Assembly: GCF_025152575.1 (NCBI RefSeq) | Contig: NZ_CP102293.1 | Location: 2,852,001 to 2,916,000, forward strand | Origin: Subdoligranulum variabile | GTDB taxonomy: Bacteria > Bacillota > Clostridia > Oscillospirales > Ruminococcaceae | Reading direction: 5' to 3' | Length of the DNA: 64,000 nucleotides | Translations under genes and position numbers: made by a program | Part shown: piece by piece, positions 27,349 through 36,442 of the stretch | How the letters are laid out: each line of letters opens with the position of its first letter | How positions within the stretch are numbered: the first letter of the stretch is position 1 | The notes under the pieces: generated by a model | What the model was told of the DNA's origin: nothing | The model's input: only the letters and a program-made list of their open reading frames with translations | Databases searched by the model: none

Positions 27349-27376
27349 TGTGTTTTGTCCGCGAATGTGGTACAAT
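27348..27376 (+). promoter_or_regulatory. Promoter of guaB
   Basis: TTGTGT (27348-27353), 17-base spacer, TACAAT (27371-27376). The predicted leader is about 70 bases and I see no purine riboswitch core in it. Confidence 0.6.
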
Positions 27377-27450
27377 CTTCCTAATCACATAAAAACAATG
27401 GTTCTGTGTTCATGGGACCTTGGAAATCAGGAAGTCAGGAGAGTGCATTT

Positions 27451-28956
27451 ATGGCGTATTATTTTTCCGAACCGTCTCGTACCTTTGGTGAATATCTGCT
27501 CGTCCCCGGCTATTCCTCTTCGGAATGCGTGCCGATGGCTGTCAGCCTCAAGACCCCGCTGGTAAAGTACCGCAAAGGGGAGGAAGAGTGCCCCCTGGAA
27601 ATGAACATCCCGATGGTTTCTGCCATCATGCAGTCCGTTTCCGGCGAGAAGCTGGCCATCGCGCTGGCCAAGCAGGGCGGTGTTTCGTTCATCTATGGTT
27701 CGCAGACCATTGAGCAGGAAGCGGATATGGTACGCCGTGTGAAAGCCTATAAAAAGGGTTTTGTCACTTCCGACTCCAACCTGCCGCCGGAGGCGACTCT
27801 CGGCGATGTGCTGGACCTGAAGACCCGCACCGGTCACTCCACCGTGGCCATCACTGATGACGGCACGGCCCACGGCAAGCTGCTGGGTATTGTGGCTTCC
27901 CGTGACTATCGTCTGTCCCGCATGACCCACGACCTCAAGGTCACCGAGTTTATGACGCCGCTGGACAAGCTGGTCACGGCCCCCGCTACTACCAGCCTGC
28001 ATGACTGCAACGACATCATCTGGGATAACAAGATCAACTCTCTGCCTCTGGTGGATGAGGAAGGCCATCTGCAGTATATGGTCTTCCGCAAGGACTACGA
28101 CTCCCACAAGGAAAACGTCAACGAACTGCTGGACGCCAACAAGAGCTATGTGGTCGGCGCCGGCATCAACACCCGCGACTACGCCGAGCGCGTTCCCGCG
28201 CTGGTGGAAGCCGGTGTGGACGTGCTCTGCATCGACTCCTCCGAGGGCTTCAGCGAGTGGCAGTCCCGCACCATCGACTGGATCCGTGAACATTACGGCG
28301 ACAAGGTAAAGGTTGGCGCTGGCAACGTGGTGGACCGCGATGGCTTTATGTTCCTGGCCAAGGCAGGTGCCGACTTCGTCAAGATCGGTATCGGCGGTGG
28401 TTCTATCTGCATCACCCGTGAGACCAAGGGCATCGGCCGCGGTCAGGCTACGGCGGTCATCGAGGTCGCCAAAGCCCGCGATGAGTATTATAAGGAAACT
28501 GGCATCTATGTGCCCATCTGCTCCGACGGCGGCATTGTGCAGGACTATCACATCACGCTGGCGCTGGCCATGGGTGCGGACTTCGTCATGCTGGGCCGTT
28601 ACTTCGCCCGTTTTGACGAATCCCCCACGAACAAGCTGCGTGTGGGCGGCAACTATGTGAAGGAATACTGGGGCGAGGGTTCCAACCGTGCCCGCAACTG
28701 GCAGCGGTATGACCTGGGTGGCGCCCAGAAGCTGAGCTTTGAGGAAGGCGTCGACTCTTACGTGCCCTACGCCGGACCGTTGGCGGACGGTGTGCAGACC
28801 ACCCTGTACAAGGTGCGTTCCACCATGTGCAACTGCGGTGCGCTCTCCATCCCCGAACTGCAGGAGAAGGCCCGCCTGACCGTGGTTTCTTCCACTTCCA
28901 TCGTGGAAGGCGGCAGCCATGACGTCATTCTGAAGAACAATGTGCAGAACAGCTGA
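27451..28956 (+). CDS. guaB: Inosine-5'-monophosphate dehydrogenase
   Basis: Oxidises IMP to XMP with NAD, the committed step of GMP synthesis. The 501 residues form a TIM barrel interrupted by a CBS pair (about residues 100-215, including [13 protein letters not shown] and [18 protein letters not shown]). The catalytic Cys lies in [20 protein letters not shown], the Asp of the IMP site in [11 protein letters not shown], and the mobile flap follows [13 protein letters not shown]. The N-terminus ([20 protein letters not shown]) resembles a less common IMPDH subgroup with a longer sequence than the ~485-residue Bacillus enzyme. The start at 27451 follows AGGAG; an upstream in-frame ATG at 27406 lacks one. 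Confidence 0.95.
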   Translation: MAYYFSEPSRTFGEYLLVPGYSSSECVPMAVSLKTPLVKYRKGEEECPLEMNIPMVSAIMQSVSGEKLAIALAKQGGVSFIYGSQTIEQEADMVRRVKAYKKGFVTSDSNLPPEATLGDVLDLKTRTGHSTVAITDDGTAHGKLLGIVASRDYRLSRMTHDLKVTEFMTPLDKLVTAPATTSLHDCNDIIWDNKINSLPLVDEEGHLQYMVFRKDYDSHKENVNELLDANKSYVVGAGINTRDYAERVPALVEAGVDVLCIDSSEGFSEWQSRTIDWIREHYGDKVKVGAGNVVDRDGFMFLAKAGADFVKIGIGGGSICITRETKGIGRGQATAVIEVAKARDEYYKETGIYVPICSDGGIVQDYHITLALAMGADFVMLGRYFARFDESPTNKLRVGGNYVKEYWGEGSNRARNWQRYDLGGAQKLSFEEGVDSYVPYAGPLADGVQTTLYKVRSTMCNCGALSIPELQEKARLTVVSSTSIVEGGSHDVILKNNVQNS

Positions 28957-28983
28957 TTGAACCAGAACATCTGAACCATTCGC

Positions 28984-29020
28984 AATACGGCTTTTCCACG
29001 TGGGAAGGCCGTATTTTTTT
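28984..29020 (+). terminator. Terminator of guaB
   Basis: AATACGGC-TTTTCCAC pairs with GTGGGAAG-GCCGTATT and is followed by a T run. Confidence 0.92.
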
Positions 29021-29082
29021 GCCCGCGGAGGAATGAAAATTTGATGGCGCAGGGCTTTGCCATACATTCAGGGAAAGCCCTA

Positions 29083-29110
29083 TTGCTTTTTTTGTCCGCT
29101 TTGTTATAAT
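29083..29110 (+). promoter_or_regulatory. Promoter of trkA-trkH
   Basis: TTGCTT (29083-29088), 16-base spacer, perfect TATAAT (29105-29110). A small TCCCAT/ATGGGA hairpin (about 29134-29156) lies in the leader. Confidence 0.65.
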
Positions 29111-29183
29111 TAAACCTGATAACGTAAAAAATGCTCCCATTTGACGGTAGATGGGAACACAGGAAAAGAGAAGGAGTAACGCT

Positions 29184-30548
29184 ATGAGAATCGTGGTCGT
29201 CGGCCTGGGAAAGGTCGGCCGTGCCCTGACGGCGCAGCTTGCCGGGGAGGGACACGATCTTGTCGTCATCGACCAGAATTCGGAGATCATCGACAATATC
29301 GTCAACATCTATGATGTGCGAGGAGTGGCCGGCAACGGCGGTTGCTACGGTGTACAGAAGGAGGCGTTCGAGGAAGGGGCCGATCTGCTGATTGCCACTA
29401 CCTCCAGCGATGAGATCAACATTCTCTCCTGTCTGGTTGCCAAAAAGATCGGTACGCGGCATACCATTGCCCGTATCCGCAATCCGGAATACGCCAAACA
29501 GCTGCGCTTTATGCGCGGAGAACTGGGCCTTTCCATGGTCATCAATCCGGAGCAGGCCACCGCGCGGGAAATTGCCCGTGTGCTGCGTTTCCCCAGTGCC
29601 ATCAAGCGGGAGCAGTTCTGCCGCCAGCGGTTTGAACTGGTGGAATACCGCATCGGTCCGGACAATCCGCTGGTGGGCATGCCGCTGACGGATCTGTACC
29701 GCAATATCCGCGTCAAAATCCTGATTTGTGCAGTGGCCCGCGGCCAGGAGACCATCATTCCCTCCGGCTCCTTTGAATTGCAGGCGGGGGACAAGATCTA
29801 TCTGACAGCTTCCCCCCGGGATCTGGAAACTTTCTTCCGCAAACTGCATCTGTTCAAGGAACGTGCCAACAACATTATGATTGTGGGCGCCGGCCGTATG
29901 ACCTACTATTTGGTCCGGGAGCTGCAGGATGCCCAGAAGCGGCTGACCGTCATCGACAACAATCTCCAGCGCTGCCAGGATATGAGCGAAAAGTTTCCCG
30001 GCGTGCTGGTCATCCACGGAGACGGTGCCGACAGTGAACTGCTCAGCGAGGAACGCATCGATGAGATGGACGCCTTTGTAGCGCTGACCGGTATGGATGA
30101 GACCAACATCATCCTGGCGATGTATGCTTCCCAGTTCAATGCCTGCAAGGTGGTGGCCAAGATCAACCGGCCGTCTTTCGCGGATCTGGCGGCGGCCAAC
30201 AATCTGGTAGACAGCGTCGTTTCCACGGCGGCGGTCACCAGCGAAGCCATTGCCCGTTACGTGCGCGCCATGCAGAACAGCATTGATTCCGACAACATCA
30301 AGACGCTGCATCGCCTGGTGGGCGGCCGGGTCGAAGCACTGGAATTCAACGTGGGGGCCGGCCTGCCGTTTATCGGTAAGCCGTTGAAAGAACTGCAGTT
30401 CAAGGACGGACTGCTCATTGCCGGCATTGTGCGGCGCAATGGTCAGACCGTTATCCCCTCCGGCGACGATGCGCTTTCCGAGGGGGATGACGTGGTCGTC
30501 GTCACCACCGACACTACGCTGCACGCGCTGCGCGATATTGTAAAGTGA
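29184..30548 (+). CDS. trkA: Trk system potassium uptake protein TrkA
   Basis: A 454-residue cytoplasmic gating subunit of the Trk/Ktr potassium transporter. It has two tandem RCK units: an N-terminal Rossmann domain with MRIVVVGLGKVGRALTAQL and an acidic ribose-binding Asp in LVVIDQN, an RCK_C domain (about 140-220), a second Rossmann domain with NIMIVGAGRMTYYLVREL, and a final RCK_C domain. Two-unit architecture is that of TrkA rather than KtrA. It binds NAD(H) or ATP/ADP and controls TrkH encoded 10 bases downstream. The start at 29184 has GAAGGAG upstream. Confidence 0.95.
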   Translation: MRIVVVGLGKVGRALTAQLAGEGHDLVVIDQNSEIIDNIVNIYDVRGVAGNGGCYGVQKEAFEEGADLLIATTSSDEINILSCLVAKKIGTRHTIARIRNPEYAKQLRFMRGELGLSMVINPEQATAREIARVLRFPSAIKREQFCRQRFELVEYRIGPDNPLVGMPLTDLYRNIRVKILICAVARGQETIIPSGSFELQAGDKIYLTASPRDLETFFRKLHLFKERANNIMIVGAGRMTYYLVRELQDAQKRLTVIDNNLQRCQDMSEKFPGVLVIHGDGADSELLSEERIDEMDAFVALTGMDETNIILAMYASQFNACKVVAKINRPSFADLAAANNLVDSVVSTAAVTSEAIARYVRAMQNSIDSDNIKTLHRLVGGRVEALEFNVGAGLPFIGKPLKELQFKDGLLIAGIVRRNGQTVIPSGDDALSEGDDVVVVTTDTTLHALRDIVK

Positions 30549-30558
30549 GGCGCCAGGC

Positions 30559-32025
30559 ATGAACTATAAAATGGTTGGTTTTGTCCTGGGGCGTATCTTC
30601 TGGATCGAAGCGGTGCTGATGCTCTGTCCGATGGCCTGTTCGGCGCTGTACGGGGAATGGAATATCGTGCTGGCATTCCTGTGGCCGGCGTTGGCGCTCA
30701 CGCTGCTGGGTATTTTGCTCAGTCACCGGCAGCCCCGCAACACCACGATCTACGCCCGGGACGGCCTTGTCATCGTGGCGCTGGTCTGGGTGCTCATGTC
30801 GGTGTTCGGAGCGCTGCCTTTCATGATCTCGGGAGAAATCCCGTCCTTCTTTGACGCCTTTTTTGAGATGGTTTCGGGATTCACCACCACTGGCTCCACC
30901 ATCCTCACCGATGTGGAAGCTATGAGCAAGGGACTTCTGTTCTGGCGCAGTTTTTCCCACTGGGTGGGCGGCATGGGTGTGCTGGTCTTCGCCATGGCGA
31001 TCCTGCCCATGACAGATGGCCGTGCCATGCACCTGATGCGCGCGGAGGTCCCCGGGCCCACCGTGGGTAAGATCTCCAGCAAACTGCGGGACAGTGCCAA
31101 GATCCTCTATGAGATCTATTTTGCGCTGACCGTGGTGGAAGTGGTGATCCTGTGTGTGGGCGGCATGCCGTTGTATGATGCACTGATCCATTCCTTTGGT
31201 ACTGCCGGTACCGGTGGGTTCAGCAACCGGGCCCTCAGCGTAGGGGCTTACCAGAACCCCTTCTTTGAAGTGGTCATCGGTGTCTTTATGCTTTTGTTCG
31301 GCATCAATTTCAATCTGTACTACTTTATCTTGCTGCGCCATTTCAAGGAAGCCTTCCACTCGGAGGAACTGCGGGTCTATCTGGGAATTGTGGCGTTTTC
31401 CACCATCACCATCACCATCAACATCGCCAGTCTGTATGACAATGTGGGGACCGCATTGCGCACTGCTTTCTTCCAGGTGGCATCCATCGTTACCACTACC
31501 GGCTATGCCACCACGGATTTCAATCTCTGGCCGAACTATTCCCGCACAGTGTTGGTGCTGCTCATCTTCATTGGCGCCTGCGCAGGTTCTACGGCCGGCG
31601 GATTGAAGGTCTCCCGAATTATTATTTTCTTCAAGGCAGCCCGGCAGGATCTGAACAAAATGCTGCACAGCCACGCCATCACTTCCATCCGGTTCGAGGG
31701 CAAGGCACTGGACGAAAAAACGCTGCGCGGCGTGCACAACTACTTCAACATCTATATGCTGCTGTTCTCGGCTTCGGTGCTGCTGGCATCCCTCGACGGA
31801 TTCGATCTGGTCACCACTTTTACGGCGGTGGCAACCTGCTTCAACAATGTGGGCCCTGGTCTGGAGCTGGTGGGCCCGATGGGCTCCTTTGCGGATTTCT
31901 CCGACCCGGTCAAGCTGCTGCTTTCCTTTGATATGCTGGCGGGTCGCCTGGAATTGTATCCCATTCTGGCCCTCTTCTCGCCGCGGCTGTGGCGTAAGCG
32001 TCCCGTCAATCCCTTGCACGGGTAA
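30559..32025 (+). CDS. trkH: TrkH-family potassium channel subunit
   Basis: A 488-residue integral membrane protein forming the potassium pathway. The four selectivity-filter loops are visible: TTTGST, TAGTGGF, TTTGYAT and NNVGPG, each between membrane helices of the M1-P-M2 repeat. The intracellular gate region before the fourth repeat is present (GACAGSTAGGLKVSR). Two extra N-terminal helices precede the first repeat, as in TrkH. It forms an operon with trkA and is followed by a strong terminator. Confidence 0.95.
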   Translation: MNYKMVGFVLGRIFWIEAVLMLCPMACSALYGEWNIVLAFLWPALALTLLGILLSHRQPRNTTIYARDGLVIVALVWVLMSVFGALPFMISGEIPSFFDAFFEMVSGFTTTGSTILTDVEAMSKGLLFWRSFSHWVGGMGVLVFAMAILPMTDGRAMHLMRAEVPGPTVGKISSKLRDSAKILYEIYFALTVVEVVILCVGGMPLYDALIHSFGTAGTGGFSNRALSVGAYQNPFFEVVIGVFMLLFGINFNLYYFILLRHFKEAFHSEELRVYLGIVAFSTITITINIASLYDNVGTALRTAFFQVASIVTTTGYATTDFNLWPNYSRTVLVLLIFIGACAGSTAGGLKVSRIIIFFKAARQDLNKMLHSHAITSIRFEGKALDEKTLRGVHNYFNIYMLLFSASVLLASLDGFDLVTTFTAVATCFNNVGPGLELVGPMGSFADFSDPVKLLLSFDMLAGRLELYPILALFSPRLWRKRPVNPLHG

Positions 32026-32037
32026 ATCGTTTTCCCG

Positions 32038-32070
32038 AACCCTGCCCTTTCTTCGGAAAGGACAGGGTTT
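32038..32070 (+). terminator. Terminator of trkA-trkH
   Basis: AACCCTG-CCTTTC and GAAAGG-CAGGGTT around TTCG with a small bulge, followed by TTTATTTT. Confidence 0.9.
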
Positions 32071-32126
32071 TATTTTGTCCACCGCCCGCATAGGCTGTAG
32101 CAAAACGCCGGGAGGAGGGACCTGTC

Positions 32127-32945
32127 ATTCGTTACGATCGCCGACAGGAGGAACTGCACCAGAAACTGCTGGCCTGGAGTGTGCTGGGGCTGCTGCTGGC
32201 CATTCTGGCCGCGGTGGTGCATCTTTTGTATCATCAGGAATTCGCCGACACGGACATCCCCAACGACTGCTTTGCGGTGGCGGCTGCTACGAGGGAAACG
32301 GCATTGCCCAAACAGGTCTGCCTGACCTTTGACGATGGCCCCAGTGTAAACACCCGTCCCATTCTGGAAATCCTCGCCAGGGAAAAGGTCCCTGCAACAT
32401 TTTTTGTTTGTGCCCAGGATATCAATCAGGAATATCTGCCGATGGTCCGCACCATTGTGCAGCAGGGCCACCAGGTGGCGATGCACAGCGCCAGTCACCG
32501 TTATGCGAAGATCTACCAGAGCAGTGAGGCGTTCTGGCAGGATATCAAGACTTTGCGGCAGGCACTGGAACCGTACCTTTCGCTGGAAGACCTGACCTGG
32601 CTGCGGTTTCCCGGCGGCAGCACCAATACCGTCAGTCACCGGTATGGAGGCAGTGGTATCATGAAGGAACTCAAAGCCGAAACGGAGGAAAAGGGGTGGC
32701 ACTGGATTGACTGGAATGTCTGCGGGGAGGATGCCACAGCATCCCACCCGGATGCTGACAGGATCCTGCGCAACATTCAGGAAGATGCAAAAGATCTTGC
32801 CACCTGTGTGGTACTGCTGCACGACACCAGGGCGACCGCTCAGACAGTGGAGGCTCTTCCGCAGATTATTGCGTGGTTCCGTGAAGAAGGCTATACTTTT
32901 TGTACGGTGGAACAGCTGGCAGAATTGCAAAGCGCCGGGGAATAG
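32127..32945 (+). CDS. Polysaccharide (peptidoglycan) deacetylase, NodB domain, likely ATT start
   Basis: A membrane-anchored enzyme that removes acetyl groups from N-acetylglucosamine polymers, most likely peptidoglycan. The NodB domain shows VCLTFDDGPS (catalytic Asp and metal-binding Asp), the metal-binding HSASH, RFPGGSTNT and VLLHDT. The N-terminal anchor is LLAWSVLGLLLAILAAVVHLL. No ATG, GTG or TTG matches the strong GGGAGGAGGGA at 32110-32120; ATT at 32127 has the correct spacing and yields IRYDRRQEELHQK before the anchor. The alternative GTG at 32181 lies inside the anchor and lacks a usable ribosome binding site. ATT initiation is therefore my preferred reading, giving 272 residues. 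Confidence 0.82.
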   Translation: MRYDRRQEELHQKLLAWSVLGLLLAILAAVVHLLYHQEFADTDIPNDCFAVAAATRETALPKQVCLTFDDGPSVNTRPILEILAREKVPATFFVCAQDINQEYLPMVRTIVQQGHQVAMHSASHRYAKIYQSSEAFWQDIKTLRQALEPYLSLEDLTWLRFPGGSTNTVSHRYGGSGIMKELKAETEEKGWHWIDWNVCGEDATASHPDADRILRNIQEDAKDLATCVVLLHDTRATAQTVEALPQIIAWFREEGYTFCTVEQLAELQSAGE

Positions 32946-32953
32946 GGTATAAT
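32925..32953 (+). promoter_or_regulatory. Promoter inside the end of the deacetylase gene
   Basis: TTGCAA (32925-32930), 17-base spacer, perfect TATAAT (32948-32953), 26 bases before the next gene. Confidence 0.75.
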
Positions 32954-32978
32954 AACTGCGAAAGCAGGTGAAACCCGA

Positions 32979-33518
32979 ATGCGCAAGACCGAAAGCCAGA
33001 AGATTGCCCTCTGCGGAGTGCTGGGGGCACTCTCGGTGGTGATGATGCTGTTGGGGGCTGCCTTGCAGATCGGCACGTATGCGGCGCCGATGCTGGCTTC
33101 TTTCCTGCTGATTCCGGTGCTGGAGGAATATGGCGCCCGGTATGCGCTGCTTCTGTACGGGACCGCCGCGGTGCTGGGACTGCTGCTGGTGCCGGAAACG
33201 GAACTGGCCTTATTTTATGCGCTGGTGGTGGGATACTATCCGGTGCTGCGCCGCGCATTGTGGAAGCTGAAGCCGGCCGCGCTGCGCTGGACGGTGAAAC
33301 TGGTGGTTTTCAATGCCGCCACGGTGATCGTTTATGGCCTGCTGTTTGCCTTGCTGGGGCCGGTTGTCCTGCAGGAACTTACGGCGGAGGGCCCGGGAAT
33401 CCTGGCACTGCTGCTGGCTCTGGGCAACCTTTCCTTCTTTTTATGTGACCGTGCGCTGGGCGCCGTGACGGTGTATTATCGTCGCGTGCTGCGCCGGCGG
33501 GTACGGCGTTTTTTCTGA
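32979..33518 (+). CDS. Small polytopic membrane protein, ECF S-component-like
   Basis: A 179-residue membrane protein with about five hydrophobic segments and a basic C-terminus (YYRRVLRRRVRRFF). The opening MRKTESQKIALCGVLGALSVVMMLLG, with a charged stretch followed by an Ala/Gly-rich helix, resembles substrate-binding S components of energy-coupling factor transporters. No energising ATPases are nearby, so if this is right it would use a shared module encoded elsewhere. Substrate unknown. It has its own promoter and is 48 bases from the GH13 gene. Confidence 0.6.
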   Translation: MRKTESQKIALCGVLGALSVVMMLLGAALQIGTYAAPMLASFLLIPVLEEYGARYALLLYGTAAVLGLLLVPETELALFYALVVGYYPVLRRALWKLKPAALRWTVKLVVFNAATVIVYGLLFALLGPVVLQELTAEGPGILALLLALGNLSFFLCDRALGAVTVYYRRVLRRRVRRFF

Positions 33519-33566
33519 CGGCAGAGCGGGGAAAGCGCCCCGCTGAAAATAATAGGAGGACAAACT

Positions 33567-34889
33567 ATGTGGTACAATGAAGCTGTGGTCTATCAGATCT
33601 ACCCGCTGGGACTCTGCGGTGCGCCGCTGCAAAATGACGGAGATACGGCCCAGTCGGAACAGCACCGGTTGTTGCGGGTGTTGGACTGGGTGGAGCATAT
33701 CCGGGATCTGGGGGCTACCTGTGTGCTCTTCAACCCGCTGTTTGAGAGCGACGCCCACGGGTACGACACCCGGGATTATACCAAGGTGGATTGCCGCCTG
33801 GGCACCAACGAGGATCTGAAGAAGGTCGTGGATGCACTGCATCAGGCGGGCATCCGGGTGCTGCTGGACGGTGTATTCAACCATGTGGGCCGTGGTTTCT
33901 GGGCGTTCCGGGATGTACAGGAAAAAAAGTGGGACAGCCCTTACAAAGATTGGTTCCACATCAGTTTTGACGGCAATACCAATTACAACGATGGTTTCTG
34001 GTACGAGGCATGGGAAGGCTGCAATGAGCTGGTGAAGCTCAACCTCCAGAACCCGGCGGTGAAACAGTATCTGTTTGACGTGGTGCGCGGCTGGGTCAGG
34101 GACTATGACATCGACGGTCTGCGTCTCGACGTGGCCTACTGCCTGGATCTGGGGTTCCTGGCGGAACTGCGCTCTCTGGCCAATGAAGTCAAGCCGGAGT
34201 TTGTGCTGGTGGGTGAGACGCTGCATGGCGATTATAACCGTTGGATGAATGACCATGCCTGCCACAGCGTAACCAACTACGAGTGCTACAAGGGGCTGTA
34301 TTCCAGCTTCAACACCGGCAATATGCACGAAATCAGCTATAGTCTCAACCGGCAGTTCGGCTCGGAGCCCTGGTGCCTTTATACCGGCAAGCACCTGCTC
34401 AGTTTTGTGGACAACCACGACGTCACCCGTGTGGCGACGATTCTGACCGACAAGGCGTGCCTCAGGCCGCTGTATGGCCTGCTCTTTGGTATGCCGGGTG
34501 TTCCGGCGATCTACTACGGCAGTGAGTGGGGGATCGAAGGCGACAAGAAAAACGGCGATCCCACCCTCCGCCCGGCCATTGAGAAGCCGGAAGAAAACGA
34601 GCTGACGCAGTGGATTTCGCTGCTGGCCCAGGCTCGTACGTCCAGCCCAGCCCTCTGCAACGGCAGCTACCGCAATGTGTTGGTGCAGCCCAAACAACTG
34701 ATCTTTGAGCGCCGCACCGACGAGGAACGGGTCCTGGTGGCGATCAATGCTGACGGTGCACCGTATGTGGCCCACTTTGATGCGGGCTGCGGTATGGCGA
34801 TGGATCTCATCACCGGGGAGCCCCATGACTTTGGCGGCGGCAGTGAATTGCCTCCCTACAGCTGCGCTTTCTGGAAGATGGAACGCTGA
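33567..34889 (+). CDS. GH13 alpha-amylase-family glycosidase, intracellular
   Basis: A 440-residue alpha-glucan-active enzyme without signal peptide. The four conserved regions are present: DGVFNHVG (region I), DGLRLDVAYCLD with the nucleophile Asp (II), VLVGETLHG with the acid/base Glu (III), and FVDNHDVTR with the transition-state Asp (IV). The start of the barrel is AVVYQIYPLGLCG. A short C-terminal beta domain follows (about 365-440). It resembles cytoplasmic maltodextrin/neopullulanase-type hydrolases that cleave imported maltodextrins, but the bond specificity cannot be read. GGAGGA precedes the ATG. No maltose transporter is adjacent. Confidence 0.9.
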   Translation: MWYNEAVVYQIYPLGLCGAPLQNDGDTAQSEQHRLLRVLDWVEHIRDLGATCVLFNPLFESDAHGYDTRDYTKVDCRLGTNEDLKKVVDALHQAGIRVLLDGVFNHVGRGFWAFRDVQEKKWDSPYKDWFHISFDGNTNYNDGFWYEAWEGCNELVKLNLQNPAVKQYLFDVVRGWVRDYDIDGLRLDVAYCLDLGFLAELRSLANEVKPEFVLVGETLHGDYNRWMNDHACHSVTNYECYKGLYSSFNTGNMHEISYSLNRQFGSEPWCLYTGKHLLSFVDNHDVTRVATILTDKACLRPLYGLLFGMPGVPAIYYGSEWGIEGDKKNGDPTLRPAIEKPEENELTQWISLLAQARTSSPALCNGSYRNVLVQPKQLIFERRTDEERVLVAINADGAPYVAHFDAGCGMAMDLITGEPHDFGGGSELPPYSCAFWKMER

Positions 34890-34905
34890 GTCTTTTTCCT
34901 ATAAC

Positions 34906-34946
34906 AAAAAACGCCCTGCGAAGGAATTCCTTCGCAGGGCGTTTTT
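34906..34946. terminator. Bidirectional terminator between the GH13 gene and gltD
   Basis: AAAAACGCCCTGCGAAGG and its perfect complement around AATT, with A-run and T-run ends. Confidence 0.95.
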
Positions 34947-34955
34947 CTTTGCAAT

Positions 34956-36428
34956 TTACAGGTTGGTATAGCCCATCAGGCTCTTATCCACCACGGCGGC
35001 CGTGTCGCGGCCCTCCCGCAGGGCCCAGACAACCAGGCTCTGACCACGGCGCATATCGCCGCAGGCAAAGACACCGGGAACATTGGTGGCATAGTGGTCA
35101 TCTGCCACTACGCCGCGGGCCGTCAGATCCACGCCGAAGGCGTCGGCTACGTAGGATTCACAACCCACAAAACCCGCGGCAATCAGAACGAGATCGCAGT
35201 CCACACTGAATTCTTCACCGGTGGGGACCATCTGGCGGCGTCCGTCCACGACCTGGCTCTCCAGCTTTTCCAGCAAAGCACCACAGACCTGCCCGGCTTC
35301 GTTCTTATAGAACTCCTTCACGGTGGTCTGATAGACGCGGGGATCGCTGCCGAACTTGGCGATGGCTTCCTGCTGACCGTAGTCCGTCTTCAACACACGG
35401 GGCCATTCCGGCCAGTCATTGCCGGGCGCACGTTCGGCGGGCGGGCAGGGCATCATTTCCAACTGCAGCACACTCTCGCAGCCCTGGCGGATGGCCGTAC
35501 CCACACAGTCGTTGCCGGTATCGCCGCCGCCGATGACCAGCACCCGCTTGCCTTCGGCGCTGATGGCCTTGCCGTCAGCAAAGTTGGAATCCAGCAGACT
35601 GCGGGTCACGCTGGTCAGGTAATCCACCGCAAAGTAGATGTTGCCCGCGTCCCGGCCCGGAGCGTTGATGTCACGGGCCTGCTTGGCACCGCAGCAGAGC
35701 ACCACGGCGTCGTACTGGGACTTCAGATCTTCGGCACTGATATTGCCGCCTACATTGGCGTTCATGACAAATTCGATGCCTTCGTCCTGCAGGATCTTCA
35801 CACGACGGTCGATGACCCATTTCTCCAGCTTCATGTTGGGGATGCCGTACATCAGCAGGCCGCCCACGCGATCCTCGCGCTCATAGATGGTGACCCTGTG
35901 ACCGCGCTTGTTCAGAAGATCGGCCACCGAGAGGCCGGCGGGGCCGGCGCCCACGACCGCAACCTTTTTGCCGGTGCGGGTCGGCGGAGGAACCGCATGG
36001 ATGGCACCGCTTTCATAGCCGTATTCCACGATGGCCCGTTCGTTCTCCTTGACGGTGACCGGGTCGCCGGTGGTCATGCCGCAGGTGCAGGCAGCCTCGC
36101 ACAGGGCGGGGCAGACCCGGCTGGTGAATTCGGGGTAGCGGTTGGTGGCAATCAGACGATGCACCGCCAGATTCCACTTGCCCTGGTAGATCAGGTCATT
36201 CCATTCAGGGATCAGGTTGTTCAGCGGGCAGCCGCTGAACATACCGCCCAGCAGCATACCGCTCTGGCAGAAGGGAACACCGCAATCCATGCAGCGTGCA
36301 CCCTGTGCCTGCTGTTCTTCCGCCAGAAGGGGCAGATGAAACTCCTTGAAATTCTGAATACGTTCTTCAGGCGGCAGTTCCAGGCTGTTCTGCCGCTTGA
36401 TCTCCATAAATCCTGTCGGTTTACCCAT
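34956..36428 (-). CDS. gltD: Glutamate synthase small (NADPH) subunit
   Basis: A 490-residue subunit passing electrons from NAD(P)H via FAD and iron-sulphur clusters to the large subunit. N-terminal cluster ligands are seen in CMDCGVPFC, CPLNNLIPEW and CPALCEAACTCG; the FAD-binding VVGAGPAGLSVADLL and the NADPH-binding VIGGGDTGNDCVGTA follow, and the C-terminal FAD contact is GVFACGDMRRGQSLVVWA. It is translated from the same transcript as gltB, 14 bases upstream. The complex converts 2-oxoglutarate and glutamine to two glutamates. Confidence 0.97.
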   Translation of the reverse strand: MGKPTGFMEIKRQNSLELPPEERIQNFKEFHLPLLAEEQQAQGARCMDCGVPFCQSGMLLGGMFSGCPLNNLIPEWNDLIYQGKWNLAVHRLIATNRYPEFTSRVCPALCEAACTCGMTTGDPVTVKENERAIVEYGYESGAIHAVPPPTRTGKKVAVVGAGPAGLSVADLLNKRGHRVTIYEREDRVGGLLMYGIPNMKLEKWVIDRRVKILQDEGIEFVMNANVGGNISAEDLKSQYDAVVLCCGAKQARDINAPGRDAGNIYFAVDYLTSVTRSLLDSNFADGKAISAEGKRVLVIGGGDTGNDCVGTAIRQGCESVLQLEMMPCPPAERAPGNDWPEWPRVLKTDYGQQEAIAKFGSDPRVYQTTVKEFYKNEAGQVCGALLEKLESQVVDGRRQMVPTGEEFSVDCDLVLIAAGFVGCESYVADAFGVDLTARGVVADDHYATNVPGVFACGDMRRGQSLVVWALREGRDTAAVVDKSLMGYTNL

Positions 36429-36442
36429 TGCAGTCTGCCTCC

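Noticed and set aside
27377..27450. Purine riboswitch in the guaB leader
   Set aside because: No conserved aptamer loops are present and the leader is too short.
32083..32098. 16-base match CGCCCGCATAGGCTGT also found at 52156-52171
   Set aside because: About one such 16-base repeat is expected by chance in a window of this size and base composition, and neither site has a common context.
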